DNA of 59,203 bases from Pseudomonadota bacterium (GTDB lineage Bacteria > Pseudomonadota > Gammaproteobacteria > Burkholderiales > Burkholderiaceae_C): NCBI GenBank assembly GCA_018241325.1, contig JAFEEB010000024.1, forward strand, positions 1-59,203, given 5' to 3'. Every line of letters begins with the position of its first letter. Within the stretch, counting starts at the first letter, position 1. Made by a program: the position numbers and the translations under genes. The notes under the pieces are model-generated. The model had not been told where the DNA came from. It worked only from the letters and a program-made list of their open reading frames with translations, and ran no database searches. Of the stretch, positions 30,526 through 43,014 are shown piece after piece.

Positions 30526-31833
30526 GGCGTGGCCACTTCAAAGGAAGCCGCTTCGGGCAGGCGCAGCTGGCCGGAGATCAGGCGGGGGAGCAGGGTGTTG
30601 CGGAGGGTGGAGAGGGTTTGGGCTTGCTGTTCGTTCGCGGTCAAGCGTGCAAACAGCGCATCTGCAGTCGCCGTGAATGCATTCATCAGCTCGGGGCTGG
30701 GCACCAAGACTGGGATGGGCCGGAATGCCTTCTTGCTGATTTCCATAAAGGTCGATCCATTGGCCCGGCCCTTGATGCCGTCCATGTTTTGGCGGCACCA
30801 AAAATACATGTAGAGCGGTGGCAGCAAACCGCCCGGCAACATGGCGATGTAGCCCTGATTGATTGCTAACGGCACTTGGGCAAGTGCAAGGTAGCCGATG
30901 GGCGCACGCGATGACATCAAAAGCGTGCCAGGCGGCAGAAGGCCAGAGCCAATCTTTGCCAGCCCTTGATTGCTGACCTTTCGCTCTGTGTCGAGCAGCA
31001 CAGGTGCCGCAATGCCAGAGAGATCCTTGGGCGAAGTCCAGCAGTGCACAGGGGGTTCCCAGAATGCTTCGTTTTTGGTATCTGGCGTGGCACCGCCAAC
31101 CGCTTCAATGGCGTCGCCCACTGGCATCACCCGCCATCCCCTCGGTACCTCCCCCAACTCCGACGTTTCAAACCCATCGGGAAACAGCGCTGCGGTGGCC
31201 TCGGCCATGCCTTCGGGCGTGCGGCCTTCCATCTTGGCGCGCACGGGGTCGAAATCGACGAACCAGGACTTGAACAGGGCCTGGGCGATGGCTTCGAGGA
31301 TGGCGTTGGTTTCGCGCAGGAGGGTAATGCGGTCGTCGATAGATGCCAGGATTGCGGCAATCTCTCGCTGCTGATCGAGAGGCGGGAATGGCAATTCAAA
31401 ATTTGGAATATCGCGACATCGCAGGCTGTCAAAGACAGCTCCAACGTTGATGTACTTTCCGACTTCACTCCACCATTCCGCGCCTCTCACCAGCCATCGC
31501 AAATACTGCGGCAGAATTTTTGATCCATCTGAACGAAGGACAACAAGGTTTTGGCCGATGGCGCATTTCAAATTGGCCGGTACGTGAGCACTTTCACCGG
31601 AATTGCAGCGCCTGACAACAATCACGTCGTCAGCTTGTGGCGAGAGCTTCTTGGTCCATTCGATGTAATCACCCTCGGAAATTCTGCGAACGCCGTCCAA
31701 GACGATATGCCCATCTCGCAACTGCGGAATGGCGATATAGGGAATCCCTTCGTCGGCAGCTGCCGGGGTCCGATGGTCACAATCAATCAGAGCAACACCG
31801 GCAGCCTTGAGGGTCAGTTGCTTCCACCCTGCC

Positions 31834-31844
<11 letters not shown>
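30522..31844 (-). CDS. hsdS: Type I restriction specificity subunit HsdS (440 aa)
   Basis: DNA-recognition subunit shared by the methylase and the nuclease. Two target-recognition domains are each followed by a conserved helical spacer: [20 protein letters not shown] with [20 protein letters not shown] in the middle, and [10 protein letters not shown] with [20 protein letters not shown] near the C-terminus. The recognised sequence cannot be predicted by eye. It overlaps hsdM by 11 bp and VF530 by 4 bp. Confidence 0.95.
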
Positions 31845-33432
<1,588 letters not shown>

Positions 33433-33501
33433 GGCAAAAGAAAAACAGGCTGCCCCGGCGTGCCGGAGTGGCCCGTGTGCGTTGTCGCGACGGGTGGTGG
33501 C

Positions 33502-33717
33502 TCAGTGAATCGCCGCCGCCACGATGATGCTGACGCCCAGGCACATGGCGGCCACCACCAGGGCGAGCGCGCGGTTGTGCTTTTCGACGATTTCCAGCCA
33601 CAGGTCGTAGGGCGTGATTTTGTCGATGATGATGAAGCACAGCCAGAAGATGACCACGCCAAGCAGCGCGTAGACGATGGAGCCGACGAAGGCGGCGGGG
33701 TTGAGCCAATGGTCCAT
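33502..33717 (-). CDS. DUF350 (YjfL-like) small membrane protein (71 aa)
   Basis: Begins MDHWLNPAAFVGSIVYALLG with two hydrophobic helices (FVGSIVYALLGVVIFWLCFI and ALVVAAMCLGVSIIVAAAIH) separated by the polar DKITPYDLWLEIVEKHN. This is the DUF350 two-helix unit, here present once. The function is unknown; the family frequently lies with DUF4178, SPFH and spermidine-synthase genes (my recollection). It is 26 bp downstream of the DUF4178 gene. Confidence 0.85.
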   Translation of the reverse strand: MDHWLNPAAFVGSIVYALLGVVIFWLCFIIIDKITPYDLWLEIVEKHNRALALVVAAMCLGVSIIVAAAIH

Positions 33718-33743
33718 GATGAAAGCCTCCGGTCCGGGAATTG

Positions 33744-35246
33744 TCACTTGTGGCTGCCGCCGCTGGAATAGCCACCGAAGGAGCCGCCCGAGCTGCGCGC
33801 GTAGCCGCCGCTGCCGCCCGAGGGGCCCGAGCAGTTGCTCATGAGCGCCACGACGATGATCAGCACCACCAGGATCAGGATGACGGTGGCGCAGCCCATG
33901 CCCTTGGCGGCGACGAAGGGGCCGACGCTGGCGCGCTCGAAGGCGTCGGCCCGGGCGGCCAGGCCAAAGGCCTCGGCCACCATCTGTGCGGACAGCTTGC
34001 TGCCCACGGAGGTGGTGACCTCGTCCTGGCTGCGCTCGGTGGACAGCAGGTTGTTGCCGTTGGCGTAGTCGCGGTTGGTGGTTTTCTGGCCGCGCTGCAC
34101 GGGCCAGTAGAACTCGCCCAGCACTTCGGTGGTGGTGGCCTCGTAGCTCGATTGCAGCTGGTAGGTGCTGCCCAGGTAGGTGGCGCGTTTGCGGTCGGCG
34201 TCGAAGCGCGGCGCGCCGGTGGCGGTGTGCACCAGGCTCCAGCCGTCCTCGGCGTCCACCAGAAAGGCAAAGCCGCGCTCGCGGTTGTAGAGCAGGTATT
34301 CGCTCCAGGCAAAGCTCTCGTCGTCGCCCGGCTCGCGGCCCTGGCGCCGTTGATAGCCCACCACCTGCCAGCTGGCGCCCTGCAGCGTGGCCACTTTGCC
34401 CAGCGGGATCAGCGGCGTGGAATGGACGGACTGCTCGACCGCCTTGAGCTCGCCGCCCACACCGCTGGAGAGGTCGATCAGGCTGTGGCAACTGGGGCAG
34501 GTGCAGCTCTTGGAGCTGTCGAGCTGCACGCTGACGGGCGCGCCGCAGTGGGGGCAGTCGAACTGGCGAGCGCCCGAATCCTCGCGCGCCGACTCGTCCT
34601 TCAGGCCCTTCAGTTGCAAGTCCGCCAACTGGACGGCGCGGCCGCGCTCGACTTGCGGCGGCGCGTGGCCGTAGTCGATGGACCAAACCTCCCCGCTTTC
34701 GCTGCGCAGCTCGATCAGGTTGAAGGCTTGGCCCAGGGGCGGCAGCTTGGGCAGCTCGCCCTCGGCGGCGATCAGTTGCGCCGCGCCGCTGAAGGCCACC
34801 ACCCAGGACTGGCCTGCCACGTTGATGGTGCTGCCCACCTCCGGCTTGGCCCACTGGGGCGGTGCCAGCGTGCCGCCGTCGGCTTGCGTGAAGACGTAGC
34901 TGCCGTTGTCCTCGCCCAGCGTGGCGGTGCGCCCGTCATCCAGCGCGGCGACCCATTCGCTCCACACCCCCGCGTCGCTCTTGTACTGCAGGCGCCCGAC
35001 CAGGGTGAAGGGCTGCTCGCGCCCGTCCAGCGTGATGCGCCCGCTGGCCATCAATTGCAGCGGGCTGTGGTCGTCGAACAGCTCGGCCATGCGGCCGAGG
35101 CGTTTGAGTTGATCGCCACTGCGCACCACCGTGCTGCGGCAATACGCGCAGACGGCGTAGGGCGCGCTGGCGCTCAAAAACTCCACCGGCGCGCCGCAGG
35201 ACGGGCAGGGCGCGCGGTAGTGACGCTGCGGGGCGTCGGTGGCCAT
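33744..35246 (-). CDS. DUF4178 protein with two zinc ribbons and a C-terminal membrane helix (500 aa)
   Basis: Two similar halves, each with a zinc ribbon followed by a beta-rich DUF4178-like domain. The first ribbon is CPSCGAPVEFLSASAPYAVC then AYC. The second is CPHCGAPVSVQLDSSKSCTC then PSC. Near the end a transmembrane helix (ATVILILVVLIIVVALM) is followed by a Gly/Ser-rich tail. It probably faces the cytoplasm, anchored at the membrane, and may act with the neighbouring SPFH protein and DUF350. Biochemical role unknown. Confidence 0.88.
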   Translation of the reverse strand: MATDAPQRHYRAPCPSCGAPVEFLSASAPYAVCAYCRSTVVRSGDQLKRLGRMAELFDDHSPLQLMASGRITLDGREQPFTLVGRLQYKSDAGVWSEWVAALDDGRTATLGEDNGSYVFTQADGGTLAPPQWAKPEVGSTINVAGQSWVVAFSGAAQLIAAEGELPKLPPLGQAFNLIELRSESGEVWSIDYGHAPPQVERGRAVQLADLQLKGLKDESAREDSGARQFDCPHCGAPVSVQLDSSKSCTCPSCHSLIDLSSGVGGELKAVEQSVHSTPLIPLGKVATLQGASWQVVGYQRRQGREPGDDESFAWSEYLLYNRERGFAFLVDAEDGWSLVHTATGAPRFDADRKRATYLGSTYQLQSSYEATTTEVLGEFYWPVQRGQKTTNRDYANGNNLLSTERSQDEVTTSVGSKLSAQMVAEAFGLAARADAFERASVGPFVAAKGMGCATVILILVVLIIVVALMSNCSGPSGGSGGYARSSGGSFGGYSSGGSHK

Positions 35247-35295
35247 TTCAGCGCCGCTTCATGGTCAGCGGCATGCCGGTCCGATGGCGCAATGC

Positions 35296-35395
35296 GCCCT
35301 CACCCCAACCCCCTCCCAGAGGGAGAGGGGGCAAAACCCGGCAGGTCGATCGCCCTCGCCCCTTTGGGGAGAGGGAGGGGTGAGGGGCTTCGGCG
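35296..35395. repeat. Pair of CCCTC/GGGAG hairpin repeats
   Basis: One copy (CCCTCACCCCAACCCCCTCC with AGAGGGAGAGGGGGC) and a second, inverted-type copy (CCCTCGCCCCTTTGGGGAGA then GGGAGGGGTGAGGGG) lie about 10 bp apart. The pair can also fold into one long stem. It separates the SPFH and DUF4178 genes. Confidence 0.8.
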
Positions 35396-35430
35396 TCAGA
35401 CACATGATCAGCGTTCTCGTCTGTATCACC

Positions 35431-35467
35431 CATCAATCAAGCGCAAGCAGCTATTGTTTTTATAGTT
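35431..35467 (-). repeat. Dispersed 'GATAGCTGCTTGCGC' repeat, copy 9
   Basis: On the minus strand, directly after the SPFH stop: ACTATAAAAACAATAGCTGC then TTGCGCTTGATTGATG. Only about the first 40 bp of the family are clear. Confidence 0.7.
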
Positions 35468-36517
35468 TCAAACGAGCTTTTTGAGCAACTCGGCCTTCTT
35501 GGCGTTGAACTCGTCGTCGGTCAGGATGCCCTTGGTCTTGAGCTCGCCCAGCTTCTCCAGCGTGGCCATCACGTCCTCGGGCTTGACGCCCACCGGCGCG
35601 GCCGCGGCAGGCCCGGCCGCCGGTGCGCCGCCCTGCAGCGCCGACTGCATGTTCTGCGCCAGGATTTGCCCCATGGCCACGCCCGCGCCCATGCCCAGGC
35701 CCGCGCCGGCCAGGCCGCCGCCATCGCCGCCCGCACCCACGCCCTCGGCCATCTTCGGGATGGCCTGCGCGGTCTGGTACTGCATGAACTTGCCCATGTC
35801 GCCGCCGACCATGCCCATGCCGATCTTCTGGTCCAGCACCTTTTGCAGCTCGTCGGGCAGCGAGATGCTTTGCACCGTGGTGGCTTCCAGCTTCAGGCCA
35901 TAGGCCTCCATGGCCGGGCCCAGGGCGCCGGCCAGCGCCTGCGCGAAGGCCTGCTGGTTGGCCGCCAGGTCCAGAAAGGGCACACCGCTTTGCGCGATGC
36001 CGGTGGCGATGTTCTGCATGATCAGGCCGCGCAGCTGGCCTTCCAGGTCGGCCACGTTGTAGCTGGCTTGCGTGCCGGAGATCTCGGTGTAGAACTTCTT
36101 GGGGTCGGCGATGCGCCAGGCGTAGTTGCCGAAGGCGCGCAGCCGCACCGCGCCGAACTCCTTGTCGCGGATGGTGATGGGCTGGGGCGTGCCCCACTTC
36201 TGGTCGATCTGCTGGCGCGTGCTGAAGAAATACACGTCGCTCTTGAAGGGCGACTCGAACAGCTTGTCCCAGTTCTTGAGGTAGGTCAGCACCGGCAGCG
36301 TCTGCGTGCTCAAGCGGTGCGTGCCGGGGCCGAACACGTCGGCCACCTGGCCCTCGTTGACGAACAGGGCCATCTGCGACTCGCGCACCACCAGCTGGCC
36401 GCCGGTCTGGATCTCCATGTCCTGCATCGGAAAGCGCCAGGCCAGCGTGCCGTCGCCGGTCTCGGTCCATTGCAGGATGTCGATGAACTGCTTCTTGATG
36501 AAATCCATCAGTGCCAT
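35468..36517 (-). CDS. SPFH/virion-core-like protein with C-terminal SHOCT domain (349 aa)
   Basis: The N-terminal half (MALMDFIKKQFIDILQWTET; LVVRESQMALFVNEGQVADV) belongs to the SPFH/Band-7 'virion core protein' type, which forms membrane-associated oligomers. After a coiled region comes a Gly/Ala-rich low-complexity stretch (about residues 250-300). The C-terminus is a SHOCT motif (MATLEKLGELKTKGILTDDE). SHOCT domains often end proteins that oligomerise. GGAGGGG precedes the ATG at 36515-36517. First gene of the minus-strand locus and divergent from maeB. Confidence 0.92.
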   Translation of the reverse strand: MALMDFIKKQFIDILQWTETGDGTLAWRFPMQDMEIQTGGQLVVRESQMALFVNEGQVADVFGPGTHRLSTQTLPVLTYLKNWDKLFESPFKSDVYFFSTRQQIDQKWGTPQPITIRDKEFGAVRLRAFGNYAWRIADPKKFYTEISGTQASYNVADLEGQLRGLIMQNIATGIAQSGVPFLDLAANQQAFAQALAGALGPAMEAYGLKLEATTVQSISLPDELQKVLDQKIGMGMVGGDMGKFMQYQTAQAIPKMAEGVGAGGDGGGLAGAGLGMGAGVAMGQILAQNMQSALQGGAPAAGPAAAAPVGVKPEDVMATLEKLGELKTKGILTDDEFNAKKAELLKKLV

Positions 36518-36589
36518 GGCGGCCCCTCCGTTGGGTGAAATGTGGGCGCATGATACGGGCAGCGCGCGCACCCGTACAGGCTGGTTTCC

Positions 36590-36595
36590 TACAAT
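36590..36595 (+). promoter_or_regulatory. Probable -10 box of maeB
   Basis: TACAAT lies 54 bp before the maeB start, in the divergent region with the SPFH gene. The same hexamer appears before dnaA. No convincing -35 is visible at the expected distance. Confidence 0.4.
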
Positions 36596-36643
36596 CGCGG
36601 CGCCCATCCACCATCGACCCGAGCGGTGCCCGAGGAAATGCCC

Positions 36644-38944
<2,301 letters not shown>

Positions 38945-38955
38945 AAACCGGGCCT

Positions 38956-38990
38956 TGCGAAATTAGTGAGCGCACACTAATTTCGCATTT
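38956..38990 (+). terminator. Terminator after maeB
   Basis: TGCGAAATTAGTG (38956-38968) pairs perfectly with CACTAATTTCGCA (38975-38987) around a 6-nt loop, followed by TTTTG. The stem is unusually AT-rich for this genome, as for strong intrinsic terminators. It lies 11 bp after the stop codon. Confidence 0.88.
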
Positions 38991-39108
38991 TGCCCCGCAC
39001 GAGCCCTTGCAGGAGCATGGGCAAGTGCTTGATTTTTCTCGCCCATTGCGTCACACTACGCCCTTGGAATTTTGGGGTTTACCCGGGGTTCTTGAGAGGT
39101 GTTTTTTC

Positions 39109-39519
39109 ATGTTGCGAACAGCGGCATCGCATGTTGCCCGATCGCTCCTGGTTTTGTCGCTGTGTGCAACCCCTTGGGTCGGCACGGGCGTGGCCCAGGC
39201 GCGCAGCGGGTTCTGGGGGGCGCAGTCCACCACCATCGCGGTGGTCGAATTGCCTCGCCAGGGCCAGCAAACCTGGCGCCTGATTCATCAAGGCGGGCCG
39301 TTCCCGCATGACAAGGATGGCGTGGTTTTCGGCAATCGCGAACGCCAGTTGCCCGCCATGCGGCGCGGCTACTACCGTGAATACACCGTCGAAACCCCTG
39401 GTGCGCGCAATCGGGGCGCCCGTCGCATCGTCTGCGGCGGCGCCGAGCGCACGCAACCCGACGCCTGTTATTACACAAGCGACCATTATTCGAGCTTCAA
39501 AAGGATCGTCGAACAATGA
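39109..39519 (+). CDS. Secreted guanyl-specific ribonuclease, barnase/RNase Sa family (136 aa)
   Basis: A signal peptide (MLRTAASHVARSLLVLSLCA, cleavage near AQA-RSG) precedes an N1/T1-type RNase. GGPFPHDKDGVVFGNRERQL and GYYREYTVETPGARNRGARR closely follow RNase Sa. The catalytic Glu (YYREYTV), Arg (GARRI) and His (TSDHYSSF) are all present. The enzyme cleaves RNA 3' to guanosine; secreted forms serve in nutrition or competition. Its stop overlaps the start of a barstar gene, giving the producer an inhibitor. I start at the ATG at 39109, which begins the signal peptide; the longer frame upstream crosses the terminator. Confidence 0.93.
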   Translation: MLRTAASHVARSLLVLSLCATPWVGTGVAQARSGFWGAQSTTIAVVELPRQGQQTWRLIHQGGPFPHDKDGVVFGNRERQLPAMRRGYYREYTVETPGARNRGARRIVCGGAERTQPDACYYTSDHYSSFKRIVEQ

Positions 39520-40019
39520 AAGCGCATGAGCAGTTTCAACCGGTACAGCTGGCTGTGCCGGATCGGTCAATGACTTCAGAAAGAGCAGCGGAGATGGATA
39601 AGCCACTTCGTCAACCAGGGGATGTTCCCCTGAAAAACGTGCGCGCCAACATCGTGCAATCGATTCGCGCCTACCACGCGAACGACCTGCAGGAGGCCGC
39701 CACCGAGCTGGGCCAGCACTTCCTGTACGCCAACCTGGCGCAGGCGCAGACCAAGCAGGACGTGCTCGACCAGCTGGCCGCGCAGTTCAGCCTGCCGGCG
39801 CACTTCGGCAAGAATTTCGACGCGCTGTACGACTGCATGACGGACCCGCTGCACAAGGCGGGCTCGCAGCCAGGGTTCGTCGTCGTGCTCGAGCACATCC
39901 CGGCCACGGCCAAGTTCGACAAGGAAGCGCGCGAGCAGTTGCTCGACATCTTCCGCGACGCGGCCGACTACTGGAGCGATCGCAAGATCCCGTTCCGGTG
40001 CTTCTATTCTTTTCGGTAG
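39516..40019 (+). CDS. Barstar family ribonuclease inhibitor (167 aa)
   Basis: The core LPAHFGKNFDALYDCMTDPL is the barstar signature (helix with Asp residues that block the RNase active site). EHIPATAKFDKEAREQLLDI and the end KIPFRCFYSFR also fit. About 55 N-terminal residues precede the barstar fold; a later ATG near 39594 would give a shorter protein. It overlaps the RNase gene by 4 nt (ATGA), so toxin and inhibitor are co-translated. It lacks a signal peptide, as expected for a cytoplasmic protector. Confidence 0.93.
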   Translation: MKAHEQFQPVQLAVPDRSMTSERAAEMDKPLRQPGDVPLKNVRANIVQSIRAYHANDLQEAATELGQHFLYANLAQAQTKQDVLDQLAAQFSLPAHFGKNFDALYDCMTDPLHKAGSQPGFVVVLEHIPATAKFDKEAREQLLDIFRDAADYWSDRKIPFRCFYSFR

Positions 40020-40198
40020 CCCGTTCTGCACCCACCAGCCAAGCAGAACGGGCGAATGAGGCAAACACCGATGCGGCCGACGACACGGGCATCGAGGCGG
40101 GCGAAAAAATGCCCACCGACAAGCTCGTGGACATCTCCCCGTTGGCGCTGCGCATGAGCAGCCCCTTCAACGCCGGGTACTGGCTGAGCGCCGCCTGA
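39998..40198 (+). CDS. Possible small ORF after barstar (66 aa), unrecognised
   Basis: An open frame starting with GTG inside the barstar 3' end continues to 40198, 30 bp before a terminator. The second half (KLVDISPLALRMSSPFNAGY) looks more protein-like than the first. No family is recognised and no clear ribosome-binding site is seen, so this may be non-coding trailer. Confidence 0.25.
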   Translation: MLLFFSVARSAPTSQAERANEANTDAADDTGIEAGEKMPTDKLVDISPLALRMSSPFNAGYWLSAA

Positions 40199-40228
40199 AG
40201 CGCGCGCCCGCAGCACCCGTCCGCCACC

Positions 40229-40258
40229 AAAAGCCCGTCCTCGCCGGCGGGCTTTTTT
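40229..40258 (+). terminator. Terminator of the RNase-barstar operon
   Basis: AAAAGCCCG (40229-40237) pairs with CGGGCTTTT (40248-40256), followed by more T residues. This ends the plus-strand unit before glcD. Confidence 0.88.
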
Positions 40259-40336
40259 GCGCCCATCGCCCTTGGGCCCATCGGCGCCCCGTGGGCCGAT
40301 ATAGTGTCGTCATCATCGTTTTGCCTTGGCCGTCCC

Positions 40337-41848
40337 ATGCAAGAGCCCTCCGCCCCCACGCCCCGCACCACCGCCGACGGGCCCACGCACGCGCAATGGC
40401 AAGCCCTGGTGGTGCAGGCGCTGCAAGCCGTGTTGCCGCCCGAGGGCCTGCTGTGGACCGGCGAGCAGACCACCCCGTATGAGTGCGACGGGCTGACGGC
40501 CTATCGCCAGCGCCCGCTGGCCGTTGCCCTGCCGGCCACGCCGGCCCAGGTGCAGGCCGTGCTGCAAACCTGCCACCGGCTTGGCGTGCCGGTGGTGGCG
40601 CGCGGCGCGGGCACGGGACTGTCGGGCGGGGCGCTGCCGCACGAGCGCGGGGTGACGCTGTCGCTGGCGCGCTTCAACCAGATCGTCAAGATCGACCCGC
40701 TGGCGCGCACCGCGCGCGTGCAGTGCGGCGTGCGCAACCTGGCCATCAGCGAAGCCGCCGCCGCGCACGGCCTGTACTACGCGCCCGACCCGAGCAGCCA
40801 GATCGCCTGCACCATCGGCGGCAACGTGGCCGAGAACTCCGGCGGCGTGCATTGCCTGAAGTACGGCCTGACGCTGCACAACGTGCTGGCGGTCAAGGGC
40901 TTTACCGTCGAAGGCGAGCCCGTCGAGTTTGGCGGCGAGGCGCTGGACGCGCCGGGCTACGACCTGCTGGCCGTGGTCACCGGCAGCGAGGGCATGCTGG
41001 CGGTGACCACCGAAGTGACGGTGCGCCTGTTGCCCAAGCCGCAACTGGCGCGCTGCATCATGGCCAGCTTTGCCGACGTGCGCGCGGCGGGCGAGGCGGT
41101 GGCCGCCGTCATCGCCGCCGGCATCATCCCGGCGGGACTGGAGATGATGGACAAGCCCATGACCGCCGCCGTCGAGGACTTCGTGCACGCCGGCTACGAC
41201 TTGAACGCGGCGGCGATTTTGCTGTGCGAGAGCGACGGCACCCCCGAGGAGGTGGCCGAGGAGATCGCGCGCATGTCCGAGGTGCTGACGCAAGCGGGCG
41301 CCACCCAGATCGCCGTGAGCCAGACCGAGGCCGAGCGCCTGAAGTTCTGGAGCGGGCGCAAGAACGCCTTTCCGGCCAGCGGGCGCATCAGCCCCGACTA
41401 CATGTGCATGGACTCGACCATTCCGCGCAAGCGCCTGGCCGACATCCTGCTGGCCATCGCCGAGATGGAAAAAAAGTACGACCTGCGCTGCTGCAACGTG
41501 TTCCACGCCGGCGACGGCAACCTGCACCCGCTGATCCTGTTCGACGCCAACGACCCCGACCAGCTGCACCGCTGCGAGCTGTTCGGCGCCGACATCCTGG
41601 AGACCAGCGTGGCCATGGGCGGCACCATCACGGGCGAGCACGGCGTGGGGGTGGAAAAGCTGAGCAGCATGTGCGTGCAGTTCACCGCCGCCGAGAACGC
41701 GCAGATGATGGCGCTCAAGCACGCCTTCGACCCGGGCGAGCTGCTCAACCCCGGCAAGCTGATCCCGACGCTGGCGCGCTGCGCCGAGTACGGCAAGCAG
41801 GTGTTCAAGGGCGGACGCCTGCCGTTTCCCGAGCTGGAACGCTTTTGA
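40337..41848 (+). CDS. glcD: FAD-linked 2-hydroxyacid oxidase, glycolate oxidase subunit GlcD-like (503 aa)
   Basis: FAD-binding_4 and FAD-oxidase_C protein. The FAD site reads VPVVARGAGTGLSGGALP and CTIGGNVAENSGGVHCLKYG. The C-terminal signature is GDGNLHPLILFDANDPDQLH, and GEHGVGVEKLS holds a conserved His. These are typical of GlcD, which oxidises glycolate (related enzymes use D-lactate). The usual partners GlcE and GlcF are not adjacent. Its stop overlaps lrgA (TGATG), linking it to a putative transporter. TATAGT at 40300-40305 is a possible -10 box. Confidence 0.9.
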   Translation: MQEPSAPTPRTTADGPTHAQWQALVVQALQAVLPPEGLLWTGEQTTPYECDGLTAYRQRPLAVALPATPAQVQAVLQTCHRLGVPVVARGAGTGLSGGALPHERGVTLSLARFNQIVKIDPLARTARVQCGVRNLAISEAAAAHGLYYAPDPSSQIACTIGGNVAENSGGVHCLKYGLTLHNVLAVKGFTVEGEPVEFGGEALDAPGYDLLAVVTGSEGMLAVTTEVTVRLLPKPQLARCIMASFADVRAAGEAVAAVIAAGIIPAGLEMMDKPMTAAVEDFVHAGYDLNAAAILLCESDGTPEEVAEEIARMSEVLTQAGATQIAVSQTEAERLKFWSGRKNAFPASGRISPDYMCMDSTIPRKRLADILLAIAEMEKKYDLRCCNVFHAGDGNLHPLILFDANDPDQLHRCELFGADILETSVAMGGTITGEHGVGVEKLSSMCVQFTAAENAQMMALKHAFDPGELLNPGKLIPTLARCAEYGKQVFKGGRLPFPELERF

Positions 41849-42228
41849 TGACCGACCACGGTCTGGAAGGCCTCAAGGGCATGGCCTGGCTGCTGGTGCT
41901 GCAATCGCTGGGCGAGCTGCTGGCCCACGCGCTCGTGCTGCCGTTTCCGGGGCCCGTGATCGGCATGGTGCTGCTGCTGCCGCTGCTGCGCGTGCCAGGC
42001 ATCCACCGCCAGGTGGCCGCCTGCGCCGGGTTTCTGTTGCGCCATCTGTCGCTGCTGTTCGTGCCGGTGGCCGTGGGCGTCATGGCCCATCTGGGCCTGC
42101 TGGCCACCTACGGCGTGCGCATTCTGGTGGTGATCACCCTCTCGACCTGGGCCGGCCTGGCCGCGACGGCCTGGACCTTGCGGGCCGTGCGCGAGCGATC
42201 CGCGCCTGGCGACAACAAGGGGCCGTGA
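41848..42228 (+). CDS. lrgA: CidA/LrgA family membrane protein (126 aa)
   Basis: Four hydrophobic helices with the family pattern LPFPGPVIGMVLLLPLLRVP and LSLLFVPVAVGVMAHLGLL. It pairs with LrgB as a holin-like or, as shown for some homologues (plant PLGG1 fusion, Bacillus pyruvate system), a small organic-acid transporter. It starts at the ATG overlapping the glcD stop and ends overlapping the lrgB start, so all three genes are coupled. Confidence 0.92.
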   Translation: MTDHGLEGLKGMAWLLVLQSLGELLAHALVLPFPGPVIGMVLLLPLLRVPGIHRQVAACAGFLLRHLSLLFVPVAVGVMAHLGLLATYGVRILVVITLSTWAGLAATAWTLRAVRERSAPGDNKGP

Positions 42229-42959
42229 TGCCGGACTTTGTCGCGCTGTGGGTTTACCTGGCCTCCAAGCCGCTGTTCGGCTTGACCGCCACGCTGTCGG
42301 TCTATGTGCTGGCGATGAGCGCGTATCGCCGCGTCGGCCAGGCCCCCTGGGCCAATCCGGTGCTGTGGAGCATGCTGGTGCTGGCCACGGCGCTGGTGCT
42401 GACCGGCGTCGACTACGGAACCTATTTTGCGGGCGCCCAGTTCATTCACTTTCTGCTCGGGCCGGCGGTGGTGGCCCTGGGCTGGCCGCTGTATGAGCGC
42501 CTGGGCGAGTTGCGCCAGCACTGGCATCGCATCCTGCTGGCCGCGCTGGTGGGCGGCACCATCGCGGCGGTCACCGCGGTCGGGCTGGGCGCACTGTTCG
42601 GGCTGCCGCGCGAGGTCCTGCTGTCACTGGCGCCCAAGTCGGTGACGGCGCCGGTGGCCATGGGCATTGCCGAAAAAATCGGCGGCATTCCGGCGTTGGC
42701 CGCGTTTTTTGCCGTGCCCACCGGCGTCATCGGCGCGCTCAGCGCCCGTGTGCTCTACACCCGCATGGGCTTTGGCACCAACGAGGACGATTGGCGCGTG
42801 CGCGGCTTCGGCCTGGGCACGGCATCGCACGGCATCGGCGCGGCGCACGCGCTGCAGGTCCACCCCAGCGCCGGCGCCTATGCGGGCCTGGCGCTGGGCT
42901 TGCAGGTGTTGCTGGCATCGGTGCTGATGCCGCTGGTGTTTCGCTGGCTGCCCATTTAG
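42228..42959 (+). CDS. lrgB: LrgB family membrane protein (243 aa)
   Basis: Multi-helix protein with the LrgB core LAPKSVTAPVAMGIAEKIGG and FGLGTASHGIGAAHALQ. It is the presumed pore- or carrier-forming partner of LrgA. The ATG at 42228 shares its A with the lrgA stop codon; a GTG one codon upstream is an alternative start. Genomic coupling to glcD favours transport of glycolate, lactate or the corresponding keto acids over a lysis role, by inference. Confidence 0.93.
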   Translation: MPDFVALWVYLASKPLFGLTATLSVYVLAMSAYRRVGQAPWANPVLWSMLVLATALVLTGVDYGTYFAGAQFIHFLLGPAVVALGWPLYERLGELRQHWHRILLAALVGGTIAAVTAVGLGALFGLPREVLLSLAPKSVTAPVAMGIAEKIGGIPALAAFFAVPTGVIGALSARVLYTRMGFGTNEDDWRVRGFGLGTASHGIGAAHALQVHPSAGAYAGLALGLQVLLASVLMPLVFRWLPI

Positions 42960-42968
42960 GGCCGCGCT

Positions 42969-43010
42969 GGCCCTCACCCCGACGCTCTCCCAGGCGGAGA
43001 GGGGGCAAGG
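42969..43010. repeat. CCCTCACCCC/GGAGAGGGG hairpin repeat between lrgB and cutA
   Basis: CCCTCACCCCGACGCTCTCC followed by CAGGCGGAGAGGGGGC. It lies between the convergent genes lrgB and cutA, where it may terminate transcription from both sides. Confidence 0.8.
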
Positions 43011-43014
43011 TCGT

